A stretch of 12,742 nucleotides of DNA, taken from NCBI GenBank assembly GCA_026389255.1, contig JAPLIF010000287.1, positions 1 through 12,742 of the forward strand, read 5' to 3'. Source of the DNA: Cyanobacteriota bacterium. GTDB taxonomy: Bacteria; Cyanobacteriota; Cyanobacteriia; PCC-6307; Cyanobiaceae. Positions 1-6,558 of this stretch are shown piece after piece; within the stretch, counting starts at the first letter, position 1, and each line of letters starts with the position of its first letter. A model generated the notes under the pieces. That model was not told the DNA's origin and ran no database searches. It was given only the letters and a program-made list of their open reading frames with translations. Made by a program: the position numbers and the translations under genes.

Positions 1-996
1 GGCGACGAATACGTTGGTAACCAGCAATATCAAGCCTTCTGCGGCATCACCGCTCCCCCAGAAGCCGCCAAGGTTGGCTTCAGTGTCACCAACCGCAATC
101 AGGTCGTCAGTGGCACCCGCACCGGCCGCTCCGAGCTGGTGACCGGCGACGAACCGGGCACCTGCAAGACCGTTACCGGCACCCCCTACGCCGGGCTTGA
201 GCAGGCCGGTGGTTGGTGTTCCACCGAGCAGGTGGACAATGTGCGCCGTCGCACACCGGTGCGCATGGGCACGGTCATGACCGGCATCCAACCCGGCATC
301 GGCGGCGTCATGACCGGTGCCGAACGGGGAGCCTGTGAAGCCATCTCCGGTACCCAGTACATCGGTGGCGACCAGACCCGGGCCGTCTGTGGCGCCGCCC
401 AGGAAAGTGATGCGGATTTTCCCCAGACCCTTGCGACGGAACCCTGGCAGGAATTCAGTGTCCAATCGCCAGCGCGGGTCGCCCAGGGAGAACGGGATCG
501 CACCGGCTGTGTCACCGGCAGCACCTACGAGTTCGGGGGACGCATCACCGGTCCCTTCGATATGGCCAATGACAAGGTGACCGGCACCGAGCAGTTCCGC
601 TTCGATCGCCGCGGTCCTTCGGTCCCCCGTAATGCCCTTCCCGCCGCTCCAGCCCGTGGCGCCGCCGCTCCCCTGGCTTCTGCTCCCCCTGCATCCGCTT
701 CAGCGGTCAAGGCCGACCCCACAGGCCGCCAGACCTCCCGGGTGACTGGGGCAGGCCAGTCTTCGGGTCTATCGATCAGCGGCGATGACTGGAACCGGGG
801 CAAGCATGTGACCGGCACCGAAGGGGCCTCCGCCCGTCGCCGCAATCCCACCCGTCCCGGTCCGATCGCAGCCATGCCTGCGTTCCAGTCCAAACGCAAT
901 GAGGCGCTTCCCGAGCCCGTGAGTCGCATCACCGGCGCCAGCGGCAACACCCTGGCCGGATCCCTGATCACCGTTTCTGGCGGCGCCCGGGGCTGA
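1..996 (+). CDS. csoS2: Carboxysome scaffold protein CsoS2, C-terminal part (5' end outside window)
   Basis: This is the last 331 residues of CsoS2, the largely disordered scaffold that links form IA Rubisco to the alpha-carboxysome shell. The frame is open from base 1 and ends with TGA at 994-996. The sequence shows the hallmark V/I-T/S-G triplets (for example LVTGDEPGTCKTVTGTPY) and cysteine pairs at fixed 18-residue spacing (Cys55/Cys73 and Cys112/Cys130, window numbering), typical of the middle repeats. A Pro/Ala-rich linker (about residues 205-245) follows. The C-terminal domain carries ISGDDWNRGKHVTGTEG and the conserved tail SLITVSGGARG. In the family, the N-terminal repeats bind Rubisco while the middle and C-terminal repeats contact the shell; only the latter regions are in this window. 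The stop lies 5 bases before the ATG of the csoSCA N-terminal frame, as expected within one operon. I saw no frameshift signal in the visible part. Confidence 0.96.
   Translation, partial: GDEYVGNQQYQAFCGITAPPEAAKVGFSVTNRNQVVSGTRTGRSELVTGDEPGTCKTVTGTPYAGLEQAGGWCSTEQVDNVRRRTPVRMGTVMTGIQPGIGGVMTGAERGACEAISGTQYIGGDQTRAVCGAAQESDADFPQTLATEPWQEFSVQSPARVAQGERDRTGCVTGSTYEFGGRITGPFDMANDKVTGTEQFRFDRRGPSVPRNALPAAPARGAAAPLASAPPASASAVKADPTGRQTSRVTGAGQSSGLSISGDDWNRGKHVTGTEGASARRRNPTRPGPIAAMPAFQSKRNEALPEPVSRITGASGNTLAGSLITVSGGARG
73..390 (+). repeat. Two tandem CsoS2 middle-type protein repeats
   Basis: Two copies of a roughly 45-residue unit lie in the csoS2 frame, about residues 25-73 and 87-130 in window numbering. 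Each unit has three V/I/M-T/S-G motifs, a Cys just before the third motif and a second Cys 18 residues later after a G-T-x-Y segment. The second copy is more diverged, with MTG and ISG in place of VTG. Shell-binding repeats of CsoS2 have this pattern. The repetition is at the protein level, and the DNA copies are not identical. Confidence 0.75.
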
Positions 997-1001
997 TCGC
1001 G

Positions 1002-1213
1002 ATGCCCCCCCGCCGTCCCGCCTCCACCATGAATCGGGTTTTGGCTCCGACGGCACCGCGGCGGCGTCCCAACCCGGTTGATGGCGCCGATCCATTTGGA
1101 TCCCTGGTCAACACCGAAAGCACCCCTGCCGCCCCCGGGACCTTTGCCGCCCCTGCGGCTGCTCCCAACCCAGCGCCACTCCCCACCGTCACCAGTCCGG
1201 CATCCATCCGGCG
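1002..1213 (+). pseudogene. csoSCA: N-terminal segment of csoSCA, out of frame with the rest of the gene
   Basis: An ATG at 1002, 5 bases after the csoS2 stop, opens a frame whose first residues are MPPRRPASTMNRVLAPTAP followed by a Pro/Ala-rich segment. This looks like the basic, disordered N-terminus of cyanobacterial CsoSCA. Its position directly after csoS2 is where csoSCA should begin. Third codon positions in this frame are mostly G/C, as in neighbouring genes. The catalytic part of CsoSCA is in another frame (bases congruent to 2 mod 3), so a shift of -1 is needed somewhere around 1194-1225. After that point this frame gives only Arg/Ser/Pro-rich shadow sequence to a stop near 1661. 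Either a base is missing (sequencing or real mutation) or expression uses frameshifting or the GTG at 1250. The end coordinate is approximate. Confidence 0.6.
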
Positions 1214-1237
1214 GCCGCCCTCTCCGGGCCGGCGGCC
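1213..1237 (+). repeat. GC-rich inverted repeat (7-bp stem) at the csoSCA frame switch
   Basis: GGCCGCC at 1213-1219 is perfectly complementary to GGCGGCC at 1231-1237, leaving an 11-base loop that is itself GC-rich. The 9-mer CCGGCGGCC is also directly repeated at 1208-1216 and 1229-1237. The structure sits where the coding frame of csoSCA appears to change. Such a hairpin can cause base-call compression or slippage. I found no canonical X-XXY-YYZ slippery heptamer before it. Confidence 0.55.
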
Positions 1238-1249
1238 TTTGATCGCATC

Positions 1250-2575
1250 GTGCCCGTGCTCCAGAAGATCTCCGCCCTTCAGCACGAAAGCGACTTCATC
1301 ATCAAGGCTCAGGCCGTGGCCCAGGCCGAGCTCGGTTACCCCCTACCCCTGCCGATTCTGGAGCGGGCCTGGGTCACCCAGCTGGACATGCGCACCCTGT
1401 TTGCCTGGTGCGTTTTTGAGACCTACGAGCAGACCAGCGCTGCCTTTTACGAACAGGATCCCCTTGGGGCCCGTCCTGGCAGTCCCGCCACCGAAGCGTT
1501 CGACGCCTTTCTGCTTTCCTGTGGCTTCCACCTCCTGGATGTCACCCCTTGCGCCGATGGACGGCTGGCCCATGCGATTGCCTTCGCCCTGCGCCTGCCC
1601 TACAGCTCGGTGCGGCGTCGGCCCCATGCCGGTGCCTTGTTTGATGTTGAAAATACGGTGAATCGCTGGGTTAAGACCGAGCACAGACGTTATCGGGAGG
1701 GCCTTCCCAATCCAGCCCATGCGGACACCCGGTATCTGAAGGTGGTGCTGTATCACTTCAGTTCCCGTGATCCGGCCCATGAGGGCTGTGCAGCCCATGG
1801 CAGCGACGATGCCGCTGCGGCCGCCTGTGGTTTGCAGCGTCTCAACGATTTTCAGGAGGCTGTCGAGAACAGCTTCTGTTGCGGGGCTTCCGTTGATCTG
1901 CTGTTACTTGGTATCGACACCGATACCGATGCCCTCCGGGTCCACGTGCCAGGCCTCGATGGCACCACCCGTCTTGATCGTTGGCTGGATGCCGAAGCGG
2001 TGTACCAGGCCACCCGCGACCTCAGCGTCCAGGAGGCCTGGCAGCGCCTCGAAGCCATCGTGCAAGATGCGGCCGCCTCCACCCCCGACCCGGGCATGGT
2101 CAAACTGATTGCCCGCCTGTTGGCCAACAACTTCTCCCAGATCGATTACGTCCGTCAATACCATCAGGATTGCCATTACGCCGATGCCGGCCACGCTGAG
2201 AGATTCATTGGGGTGGGTATCGGCTTCAAGGAAATACATCTACGTAATCTCACCTACTTCGCCTACATGGATACGGTCGAAGAGGGCGCTTCTGACCTCG
2301 ACGTGGGTGTGAAAATTTTCCGTGGACTCAATGTTTCCCGGGGTCTGCCCGTGCCGGTGGTCGTGCGCTTTGATTATCACGGTACGGTGCCTGGAGCTCG
2401 GGAACGGGCGATTCGCCGTGCCCAAAGGGTGCAGGCAGCGATTGAAGAGCGTTATCGTGAACTTCATTCGCAGGGTTTATTGCATGCCCTCCTCACCGTT
2501 CGCGACCAAGACCGCCATGTGCCGGCGGAAGCGGTAGGGTCAACCATCAGTTTCGCTACCGAAGGAGGACATTGA
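1250..2575 (+). CDS. csoSCA: Carboxysomal carbonic anhydrase CsoSCA (CsoS3), main body
   Basis: This is the shell-associated zinc carbonic anhydrase (epsilon/beta-like fold) that turns bicarbonate into CO2 beside Rubisco inside the carboxysome. The 441 residues read from GTG 1250 contain the catalytic set: CADGR (Cys101, Asp103, Arg105), then His169 in LYHF and Cys180 in HEGC. The 11-residue His-Cys spacing matches the zinc ligands of the Halothiobacillus enzyme. An N-terminal helical part (LQKISALQHESDF, LDMRTLFAWCVFE) precedes it, and a degenerate second half follows. The body frame is open back to a stop at 1079-1081, and the coding resemblance continues upstream of 1250 (PAAFDRIVPVL). GTG 1250 is therefore probably not the native start, and it has no visible ribosome-binding site. 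The likely natural start is ATG 1002 in another frame. The stop at 2573-2575 lies one base before csoS4A. Confidence 0.93.
   Translation: MPVLQKISALQHESDFIIKAQAVAQAELGYPLPLPILERAWVTQLDMRTLFAWCVFETYEQTSAAFYEQDPLGARPGSPATEAFDAFLLSCGFHLLDVTPCADGRLAHAIAFALRLPYSSVRRRPHAGALFDVENTVNRWVKTEHRRYREGLPNPAHADTRYLKVVLYHFSSRDPAHEGCAAHGSDDAAAAACGLQRLNDFQEAVENSFCCGASVDLLLLGIDTDTDALRVHVPGLDGTTRLDRWLDAEAVYQATRDLSVQEAWQRLEAIVQDAAASTPDPGMVKLIARLLANNFSQIDYVRQYHQDCHYADAGHAERFIGVGIGFKEIHLRNLTYFAYMDTVEEGASDLDVGVKIFRGLNVSRGLPVPVVVRFDYHGTVPGARERAIRRAQRVQAAIEERYRELHSQGLLHALLTVRDQDRHVPAEAVGSTISFATEGGH
2563..2568 (+). promoter_or_regulatory. Ribosome-binding site of csoS4A
   Basis: AGGAGG lies inside the last codons of csoSCA, with 8 bases between it and the ATG at 2577. 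It is a near-ideal Shine-Dalgarno sequence and fixes the csoS4A start. Confidence 0.8.
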
Positions 2576-2576
2576 G

Positions 2577-2930
2577 ATGTTGATCTGCAAAGTTGTAAAA
2601 CCCCTCGTTTCAACCAACCGCATTCCTGATTTCGAACACAAGCATCTTCAGGTTGTCCTCGATGGCAGCACCCAAAAGGTGGCTGTCGATGCGGTCGGTT
2701 GCGTTCCAGGCGATTGGGTGATCTGTGTCGGCAGCTCAGCGGCCCGCGAGGCCGCTGGGAGCAAGTCCTATCCTAGTGACCTGACCATTGTGGGAATCAT
2801 TGACCATTGGGATCCGGACGCTGCCAAGGCTTTGGCTACCAATACCGCCCCCGTTGCAGCCACTCTGACGTCAGGGACGCTCGCGGCAGGCACTTCGGCG
2901 CCAGGGACCGTGAACGGAGGCAAGGCCTGA
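2577..2930 (+). CDS. csoS4A: Carboxysome vertex protein CsoS4A (BMC-P pentamer) with a C-terminal tail
   Basis: CsoS4A belongs to the EutN/CcmL family. It forms pentamers that cap the vertices of the carboxysome shell. Residues 1-81 cover the whole domain: MLICKVVKPLVSTNRIPDF at the start, the core VAVDAVGCVPGDWVICVGSSAAR, and the closing DLTIVGIIDHWDP. The protein is 117 residues, whereas the family is usually near 80-90. The surplus is a Thr/Ala/Gly-rich tail of about 35 residues after the domain that looks disordered. The gene has a strong AGGAGG site, begins one base after the csoSCA stop, and overlaps csoS4B by one base (TGATG). It therefore lies in one transcript with translational coupling. 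The family assignment is secure; the role of the tail is unknown. Confidence 0.95.
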   Translation: MLICKVVKPLVSTNRIPDFEHKHLQVVLDGSTQKVAVDAVGCVPGDWVICVGSSAAREAAGSKSYPSDLTIVGIIDHWDPDAAKALATNTAPVAATLTSGTLAAGTSAPGTVNGGKA

Positions 2931-3181
2931 TGGAGATCATGCAGGTGGCCGGATCGTTGGTGTGCACCCATCGGGTCGATGGGCTGAGCCACATGAATCT
3001 GCGGATCCTGCGCACCCCCAAGGGCAAGCTCAGTGTGGCGGTTGATCCCGTGGGCGCCGCTATTGGCAACTGGGTTTTCACCGCCAGCGGTAGTGCCGCA
3101 CGTTTTGCCTGCCCCGATCCTGCCGTTCAGACCGATCTGACCATCGGCGGGATCATCGATTTCTGGGAACCCGATGGGTAA
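2930..3181 (+). CDS. csoS4B: Carboxysome vertex protein CsoS4B (BMC-P pentamer)
   Basis: This 83-residue protein is the second EutN/CcmL-type pentamer of the alpha-carboxysome and the usual partner of CsoS4A at shell vertices. The chosen start is ATG 2930, giving MEIMQVAGSLVCTHR. It overlaps the csoS4A stop by one base and has GGAGG at 2916-2920, 9 bases upstream. A longer reading from 2807 would only add a shadow of csoS4A. Family features include LSVAVDPVGAAIGNWVF, the small-residue stretch TASGSAAR, and the closing strand DLTIGGIIDFWEPDG. The length is normal for the family and, unlike CsoS4A, there is no tail. Confidence 0.95.
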   Translation: MEIMQVAGSLVCTHRVDGLSHMNLRILRTPKGKLSVAVDPVGAAIGNWVFTASGSAARFACPDPAVQTDLTIGGIIDFWEPDG

Positions 3182-3251
3182 GTTCCGCTCCCCCCCGTGA
3201 TCCCCCCTGGCCTCCGTTTCGGTCCGTCCCCTTTATCCCTTCCTTCTTGCC

Positions 3252-4124
3252 ATGGCCAACAGCACCCCCCGATCCGGTCGCAGCCCTGCCCGGCGCCGGG
3301 CTGCCAGTGGCCCCTCCCGCGCTTCGGCCCAGCCCGTTGAGCCCGCCGTGGCCAGCCAAGAAGAGAAGACCCTACCGGCCTCCTACGACCTGCAATCCCC
3401 AACTGCGGGCGTTTCCACCAATTCCTCTGGCGCAACGTCGGCCAATCCCGTCGCCAGCAAGGAGCAGTCTCCAGTGGTCCAGGCCTACGGGGTCACCGTG
3501 GAGGTCCAACCCGTTATCGACACCAAGGTGCCGGCCGAGGTCCCAGCCTCCCGTGCCCTGCCCGCGGCCACCAGCGGGCCTGTGCCAACGAACCGCAGCG
3601 CGCCCCCACGGGCGACCCGTTCGGTTCCTTCCCGCTCCAGCCGATCCCGTAGCTCAGCCTTGGCGGCCCCTGCTGCCAAAGCGGCATCCGCCGCCGGCTC
3701 CGGCCAGCCGGCGGCGGCCGGAGCTCTCAAGGCTGGCAGCCCGCCTGCCGCTGGTGGGTCTTCCCTCAGCGGCGGCACCCCGCCCCGTTCCCCGTTTTCC
3801 ATTACCCCTTTTCCCATGGCCTCCTCAGTGCAGGGCATCGCCCTCGGCATGATTGAAACCCGCGGTCTCGTCCCGGCGATCGAGGCGGCTGACGCCATGA
3901 CCAAGTCGGCAGAAGTCACCCTGGTGGCCCGTGAATTCGTCGGTGGTGGCTATGTCACCGTCATGGTTCGCGGTGAGACCGGTGCCGTCAATGCGGCAGT
4001 GCGCGCCGGTGCCGATGCCTGTGAGCGGGTCGGGGATGGTCTCGTGGCTGCCCATATCATTGCCCGCCCCCACTCTGAAGTTGAGCCGGCACTGATCGCC
4101 AGCGAAGGTCCCCGCCGCCTCTGA
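3252..4124 (+). CDS. csoS1E: BMC-H carboxysome shell protein with long disordered N-terminus (CsoS1E type)
   Basis: Residues about 190-280 of this 290-residue protein form a bacterial microcompartment (BMC-H) domain that builds hexameric shell facets. It begins SSVQGIALGMIETRGLVPAI and includes the pore-loop region FVGGGYVTVMVRG and the C-terminal part AHIIARPHSEVEPAL. The first 185 or so residues are Ala/Ser/Pro/Arg-rich with no recognisable fold: a basic start (MANSTPRSGRSPARRRA), a short more hydrophobic island (QAYGVTVEVQPVIDTKVP) and an Arg/Ser cluster near 120-135. Ordinary CsoS1 proteins are about 100 residues. The extension and the place after csoS4B match the CsoS1E class described for alpha-cyanobacteria. 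The ATG at 3252 has no clear Shine-Dalgarno, and the 70-base gap from csoS4B shows no obvious promoter or terminator. The BMC domain is certain; the E-subtype name is likely. Confidence 0.88.
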   Translation: MANSTPRSGRSPARRRAASGPSRASAQPVEPAVASQEEKTLPASYDLQSPTAGVSTNSSGATSANPVASKEQSPVVQAYGVTVEVQPVIDTKVPAEVPASRALPAATSGPVPTNRSAPPRATRSVPSRSSRSRSSALAAPAAKAASAAGSGQPAAAGALKAGSPPAAGGSSLSGGTPPRSPFSITPFPMASSVQGIALGMIETRGLVPAIEAADAMTKSAEVTLVAREFVGGGYVTVMVRGETGAVNAAVRAGADACERVGDGLVAAHIIARPHSEVEPALIASEGPRRL

Positions 4125-4129
4125 GCTCC

Positions 4130-4600
4130 ATGGTGTCTGTTCATCCGCGCGTCTCGGGTTACTTGGGCCGCGCCCTCAGTCTGGAACTTTCCGCCGTCCA
4201 GCAGTACATGACCCAGGCTTGCCTGGCTGACCAATGGGGCGACCAGGAGGCGGCTGTCCGTTTCCGCCGCGAAACGGTCGAGGAGCTGCAACATGCCGAA
4301 CGCCTTGTGCAACGCATGTTGCAGCTGGGCCTGGCCCCCGGCGCCTCCCAGCTCAAGCCCATCAGCCACGCCCCCGATCTGGTGGGATTGCTGCGCCTTG
4401 ATGCGGTTCTTGAAGTCGATTTGATTGAGCACTACGCCGAAGCCATGCGGTTCTGCGAAGCCATCGCCGACACCGTCAATCGTGATTTCTTTGCCGCCCT
4501 CTGGCAGGAGGAATCCCACCATGGCCAGGAATTGCAGGAATGGTTAGCCACCCTTCCCCCTGCCGCGGCCCTTGCCGAGCCCCAGCACGCCACCTTCTGA
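4130..4600 (+). CDS. Bacterioferritin-like diiron protein of the carboxysome operon
   Basis: This 156-residue four-helix protein has the length of bacterioferritin (about 158) and keeps all six ferroxidase ligands in matching places: Glu19 (LSLELSAVQQY), Glu52 and His55 (EELQHAE), Glu95 (AVLEVDL), and Glu128 with His131 (EESHH). The Met that binds haem next to the second ligand Glu in Escherichia coli Bfr is replaced by Leu53, so haem binding is doubtful. Family members store or oxidise iron; the role next to carboxysome genes is not established. The ATG at 4130 lies 5 bases after csoS1E, so the two are co-transcribed. The window shows no signal peptide or encapsulation tag that I recognise. 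A related ferritin-like enzyme function is possible but less likely. Confidence 0.85.
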   Translation: MVSVHPRVSGYLGRALSLELSAVQQYMTQACLADQWGDQEAAVRFRRETVEELQHAERLVQRMLQLGLAPGASQLKPISHAPDLVGLLRLDAVLEVDLIEHYAEAMRFCEAIADTVNRDFFAALWQEESHHGQELQEWLATLPPAAALAEPQHATF

Positions 4601-4680
4601 CGAGGGCCTGACCCTGACCGGTGGGCCTTCTTCACTGACTAGATTCCACCGCCAGCACTCTTGCTGTCGGACCCAGTCGA

Positions 4681-6549
4681 GTGTCGTTTCCTTTGTCTGA
4701 AGAACTGCCCCTGTCGATTCAGACCGCTTGGTTGATCCCGCTGTATGGGTTCAGCGGCATGCTTCTGTCCCTTCCTTGGGCCACGGGCTGGATCAAACGT
4801 CAGGGCCCCCGGCCGGCGGCCTATCTCAATTTGCTGCTTTCGGTGGTGGCCCTGGTTCATGGCAGCTTGGTGTTCCAAGAGGTCTTGAGGACGGGGGCAC
4901 GCCATCTGGAATGGAACTGGTTCCAGCTTGCTGATCTGAACCTGAAGATTGGATTCGACCTCTCCATCACCAATCTGGCCGCCCTGGAAATGGTGACCAC
5001 GATGAGTGTCTTTTGCCAGGTGTTTGCGCTTGGCTACATGGACAAGGATTGGTCCCTGGCTCGTTTTTATGCCCTGGTGGGCTTCTTTGAAGGCGCCATG
5101 GCAGGGGTGGTGCTGAGCAGCAATCTTTTCATGAGCTATTTCCTGCTGGAAATGCTTACTCTTTCCACCTATTTATTGGTGGGATTTTGGTATGCCCAAC
5201 CCTTGGTTGTCACCGCTGCCCGCGATGCCTTTCTCACCAAGCGGGTCGGGGATGTGTTGCTACTGATGGCGGTGGTAGCCCTCTCCGCCTGGGCTGGATC
5301 CCTCGAATTTCCCGATCTCTACGCCTGGGCGGCCCGCAGTCAAGCCACCGGATCCATCTCCCCCCTGGCGGGCACCCTGCTGGGACTGGGGTTGATCGCC
5401 GGGCCGATGGGTAAATGTGCTCAGTTTCCGATGCACCTGTGGCTGGATGAGGCCATGGAAGGTCCCAACCCTGCCTCCATCCTGCGTAATTCGGTTGTGG
5501 TCACCTGCGGAGCCCTGGTTCTGCTCAAGGTCATGCCCCTGCTCAAACTCTCGCCCCTGGCGGTGCATGGCTTGCTGGCGGTGGGCACCATCAGCGCCGT
5601 GGGCGGCGCCCTGGTCGCCATCGCCCAGGTGGATCTCAAACGGGCTTTCTCCTATGGCACCAGTTCGATCCTCGGCTTGGTCTTTATTGCCATCGCCTTG
5701 GAACAGCCCGTCGTGGTCTTGCTGTTGCTGCTAGCCCACGGTCTGGCCAAGGCGTTGCTGTTCATGAGTGTGGGCAGTGTGATCTCCACCACCAATTGCC
5801 AGGACATCACCGAACTCGGTGGGCTGGGCAGCCGCATGCCCGCCACCACCGGCGCCTATCTGGTGGCGGCCGCCGGCCTGACTGGAATCTTGCCCCTGGG
5901 ATGTTTCTGGTGTTACGGCCTGATGGTGGATCGGTTCATGCCCCAATCCCCCTTCTTCGCCGCCGTCGTGCTGCTGGTCCATGGTCTGACGGCCTTCAAT
6001 TTGGTGCGTGTCTTCCGCCAGGTTTTTCTTGATGTCCCCCATGCCAAGACCAAACGCACCCCAGAGGTCAACTGGCTGATGGCGCTCCCCATGGTCAGCC
6101 TGATGGTGATCGTGCTGCTCATCCCTTTGATCATCGCCCGGCTTGATCCCTCTCCAGGCGTTGTTCCAGTCTCCACTGCCAGTGCCTTGCTTGTGGTGGC
6201 CACGGGCGTGGTGGGAGTGGTGATTGGTTGCTTGGTGCGGCTGGATCGCTTCTGGTCCCGTTCGATGTTGCGGCCCCTGCGGACCCTGCAGGATCTGCTG
6301 GCCTTTGATTTCTATACCGATCGTATTTATCGAGCCACCATTGTTGCTTGGGTGGCCGGACTAGCCCAGTTCACCAATACCATTGATCGGGTCGTCGTCA
6401 ATGGTCTGGCCCGCCGGGTTGGTAGCCTCTCCCTGGCCAGTGCTGAGGGTTTGAAACTCGGGGTGAGTGGCCAGTTGCAGACTTATGTCCTAACGGTGCT
6501 TGTGGCGATTGTCTTACTCTTTGGCAGCCTGACCTGGTTGAGGGGATAG
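4681..6549 (+). CDS. ndhF4: NDH-1 CO2-uptake subunit NdhF4
   Basis: This is an antiporter-like, many-spanning membrane subunit of the NDH-1MS' (NDH-1_4) complex, which drives constitutive CO2 hydration in the thylakoid or cytoplasmic membrane. The 622 residues contain the NuoL/NdhF core: Glu157 in the helix FMSYFLLEMLTLSTYLLV, TKRVGD at 186-191, Lys245 in GPMGKCAQFPMHLWL, and EAMEGPNPASILRNSVVV near 257-274. Canonical NdhF1/NuoL has GPTP-S-LIHAATMV there, so the His is absent, which is a mark of the CO2-uptake paralogues. Downstream ndhD4 and chpX fix the F4 assignment by context. Start is GTG 4681; no ATG precedes it in frame and no good Shine-Dalgarno is visible. The 80-base gap after the ferritin-like gene shows no clear hairpin terminator, so read-through from the cso operon is possible. 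Confidence 0.92.
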   Translation: MSFPLSEELPLSIQTAWLIPLYGFSGMLLSLPWATGWIKRQGPRPAAYLNLLLSVVALVHGSLVFQEVLRTGARHLEWNWFQLADLNLKIGFDLSITNLAALEMVTTMSVFCQVFALGYMDKDWSLARFYALVGFFEGAMAGVVLSSNLFMSYFLLEMLTLSTYLLVGFWYAQPLVVTAARDAFLTKRVGDVLLLMAVVALSAWAGSLEFPDLYAWAARSQATGSISPLAGTLLGLGLIAGPMGKCAQFPMHLWLDEAMEGPNPASILRNSVVVTCGALVLLKVMPLLKLSPLAVHGLLAVGTISAVGGALVAIAQVDLKRAFSYGTSSILGLVFIAIALEQPVVVLLLLLAHGLAKALLFMSVGSVISTTNCQDITELGGLGSRMPATTGAYLVAAAGLTGILPLGCFWCYGLMVDRFMPQSPFFAAVVLLVHGLTAFNLVRVFRQVFLDVPHAKTKRTPEVNWLMALPMVSLMVIVLLIPLIIARLDPSPGVVPVSTASALLVVATGVVGVVIGCLVRLDRFWSRSMLRPLRTLQDLLAFDFYTDRIYRATIVAWVAGLAQFTNTIDRVVVNGLARRVGSLSLASAEGLKLGVSGQLQTYVLTVLVAIVLLFGSLTWLRG

Positions 6550-6552
6550 GAG
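6548..6552 (+). promoter_or_regulatory. Ribosome-binding site of ndhD4
   Basis: AGGAG overlaps the TAG stop of ndhF4 (6547-6549) and lies 6 bases before the ATG at 6559. This supports that start and coupled translation. Confidence 0.7.
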
Positions 6553-6558
6553 AAAATC

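Noticed and set aside
73..390. Repeated DNA resembling a CRISPR-like or tandem array
   Set aside because: The repetition is in the CsoS2 protein (VTG and Cys spacing). DNA units differ and there are no spacers.
525..971. 148-residue minus-strand open frame opposite csoS2
   Set aside because: It mirrors the repetitive csoS2 coding strand, has Arg/Ala/Gly-rich shadow composition and no family features. The plus-strand frame is unmistakably CsoS2.
1180..1240. Programmed -1 slippery heptamer in csoSCA
   Set aside because: I looked for X-XXY-YYZ in the frame from 1002 and found none. The hairpin is present, but without a slip site programmed frameshifting is not supported.
3485..3919. 144-residue minus-strand open frame opposite the CsoS1E-type gene
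   Set aside because: It is a by-product of high GC and Ala/Ser/Pro codons on the plus strand. No ribosome-binding site or recognisable domain was seen.
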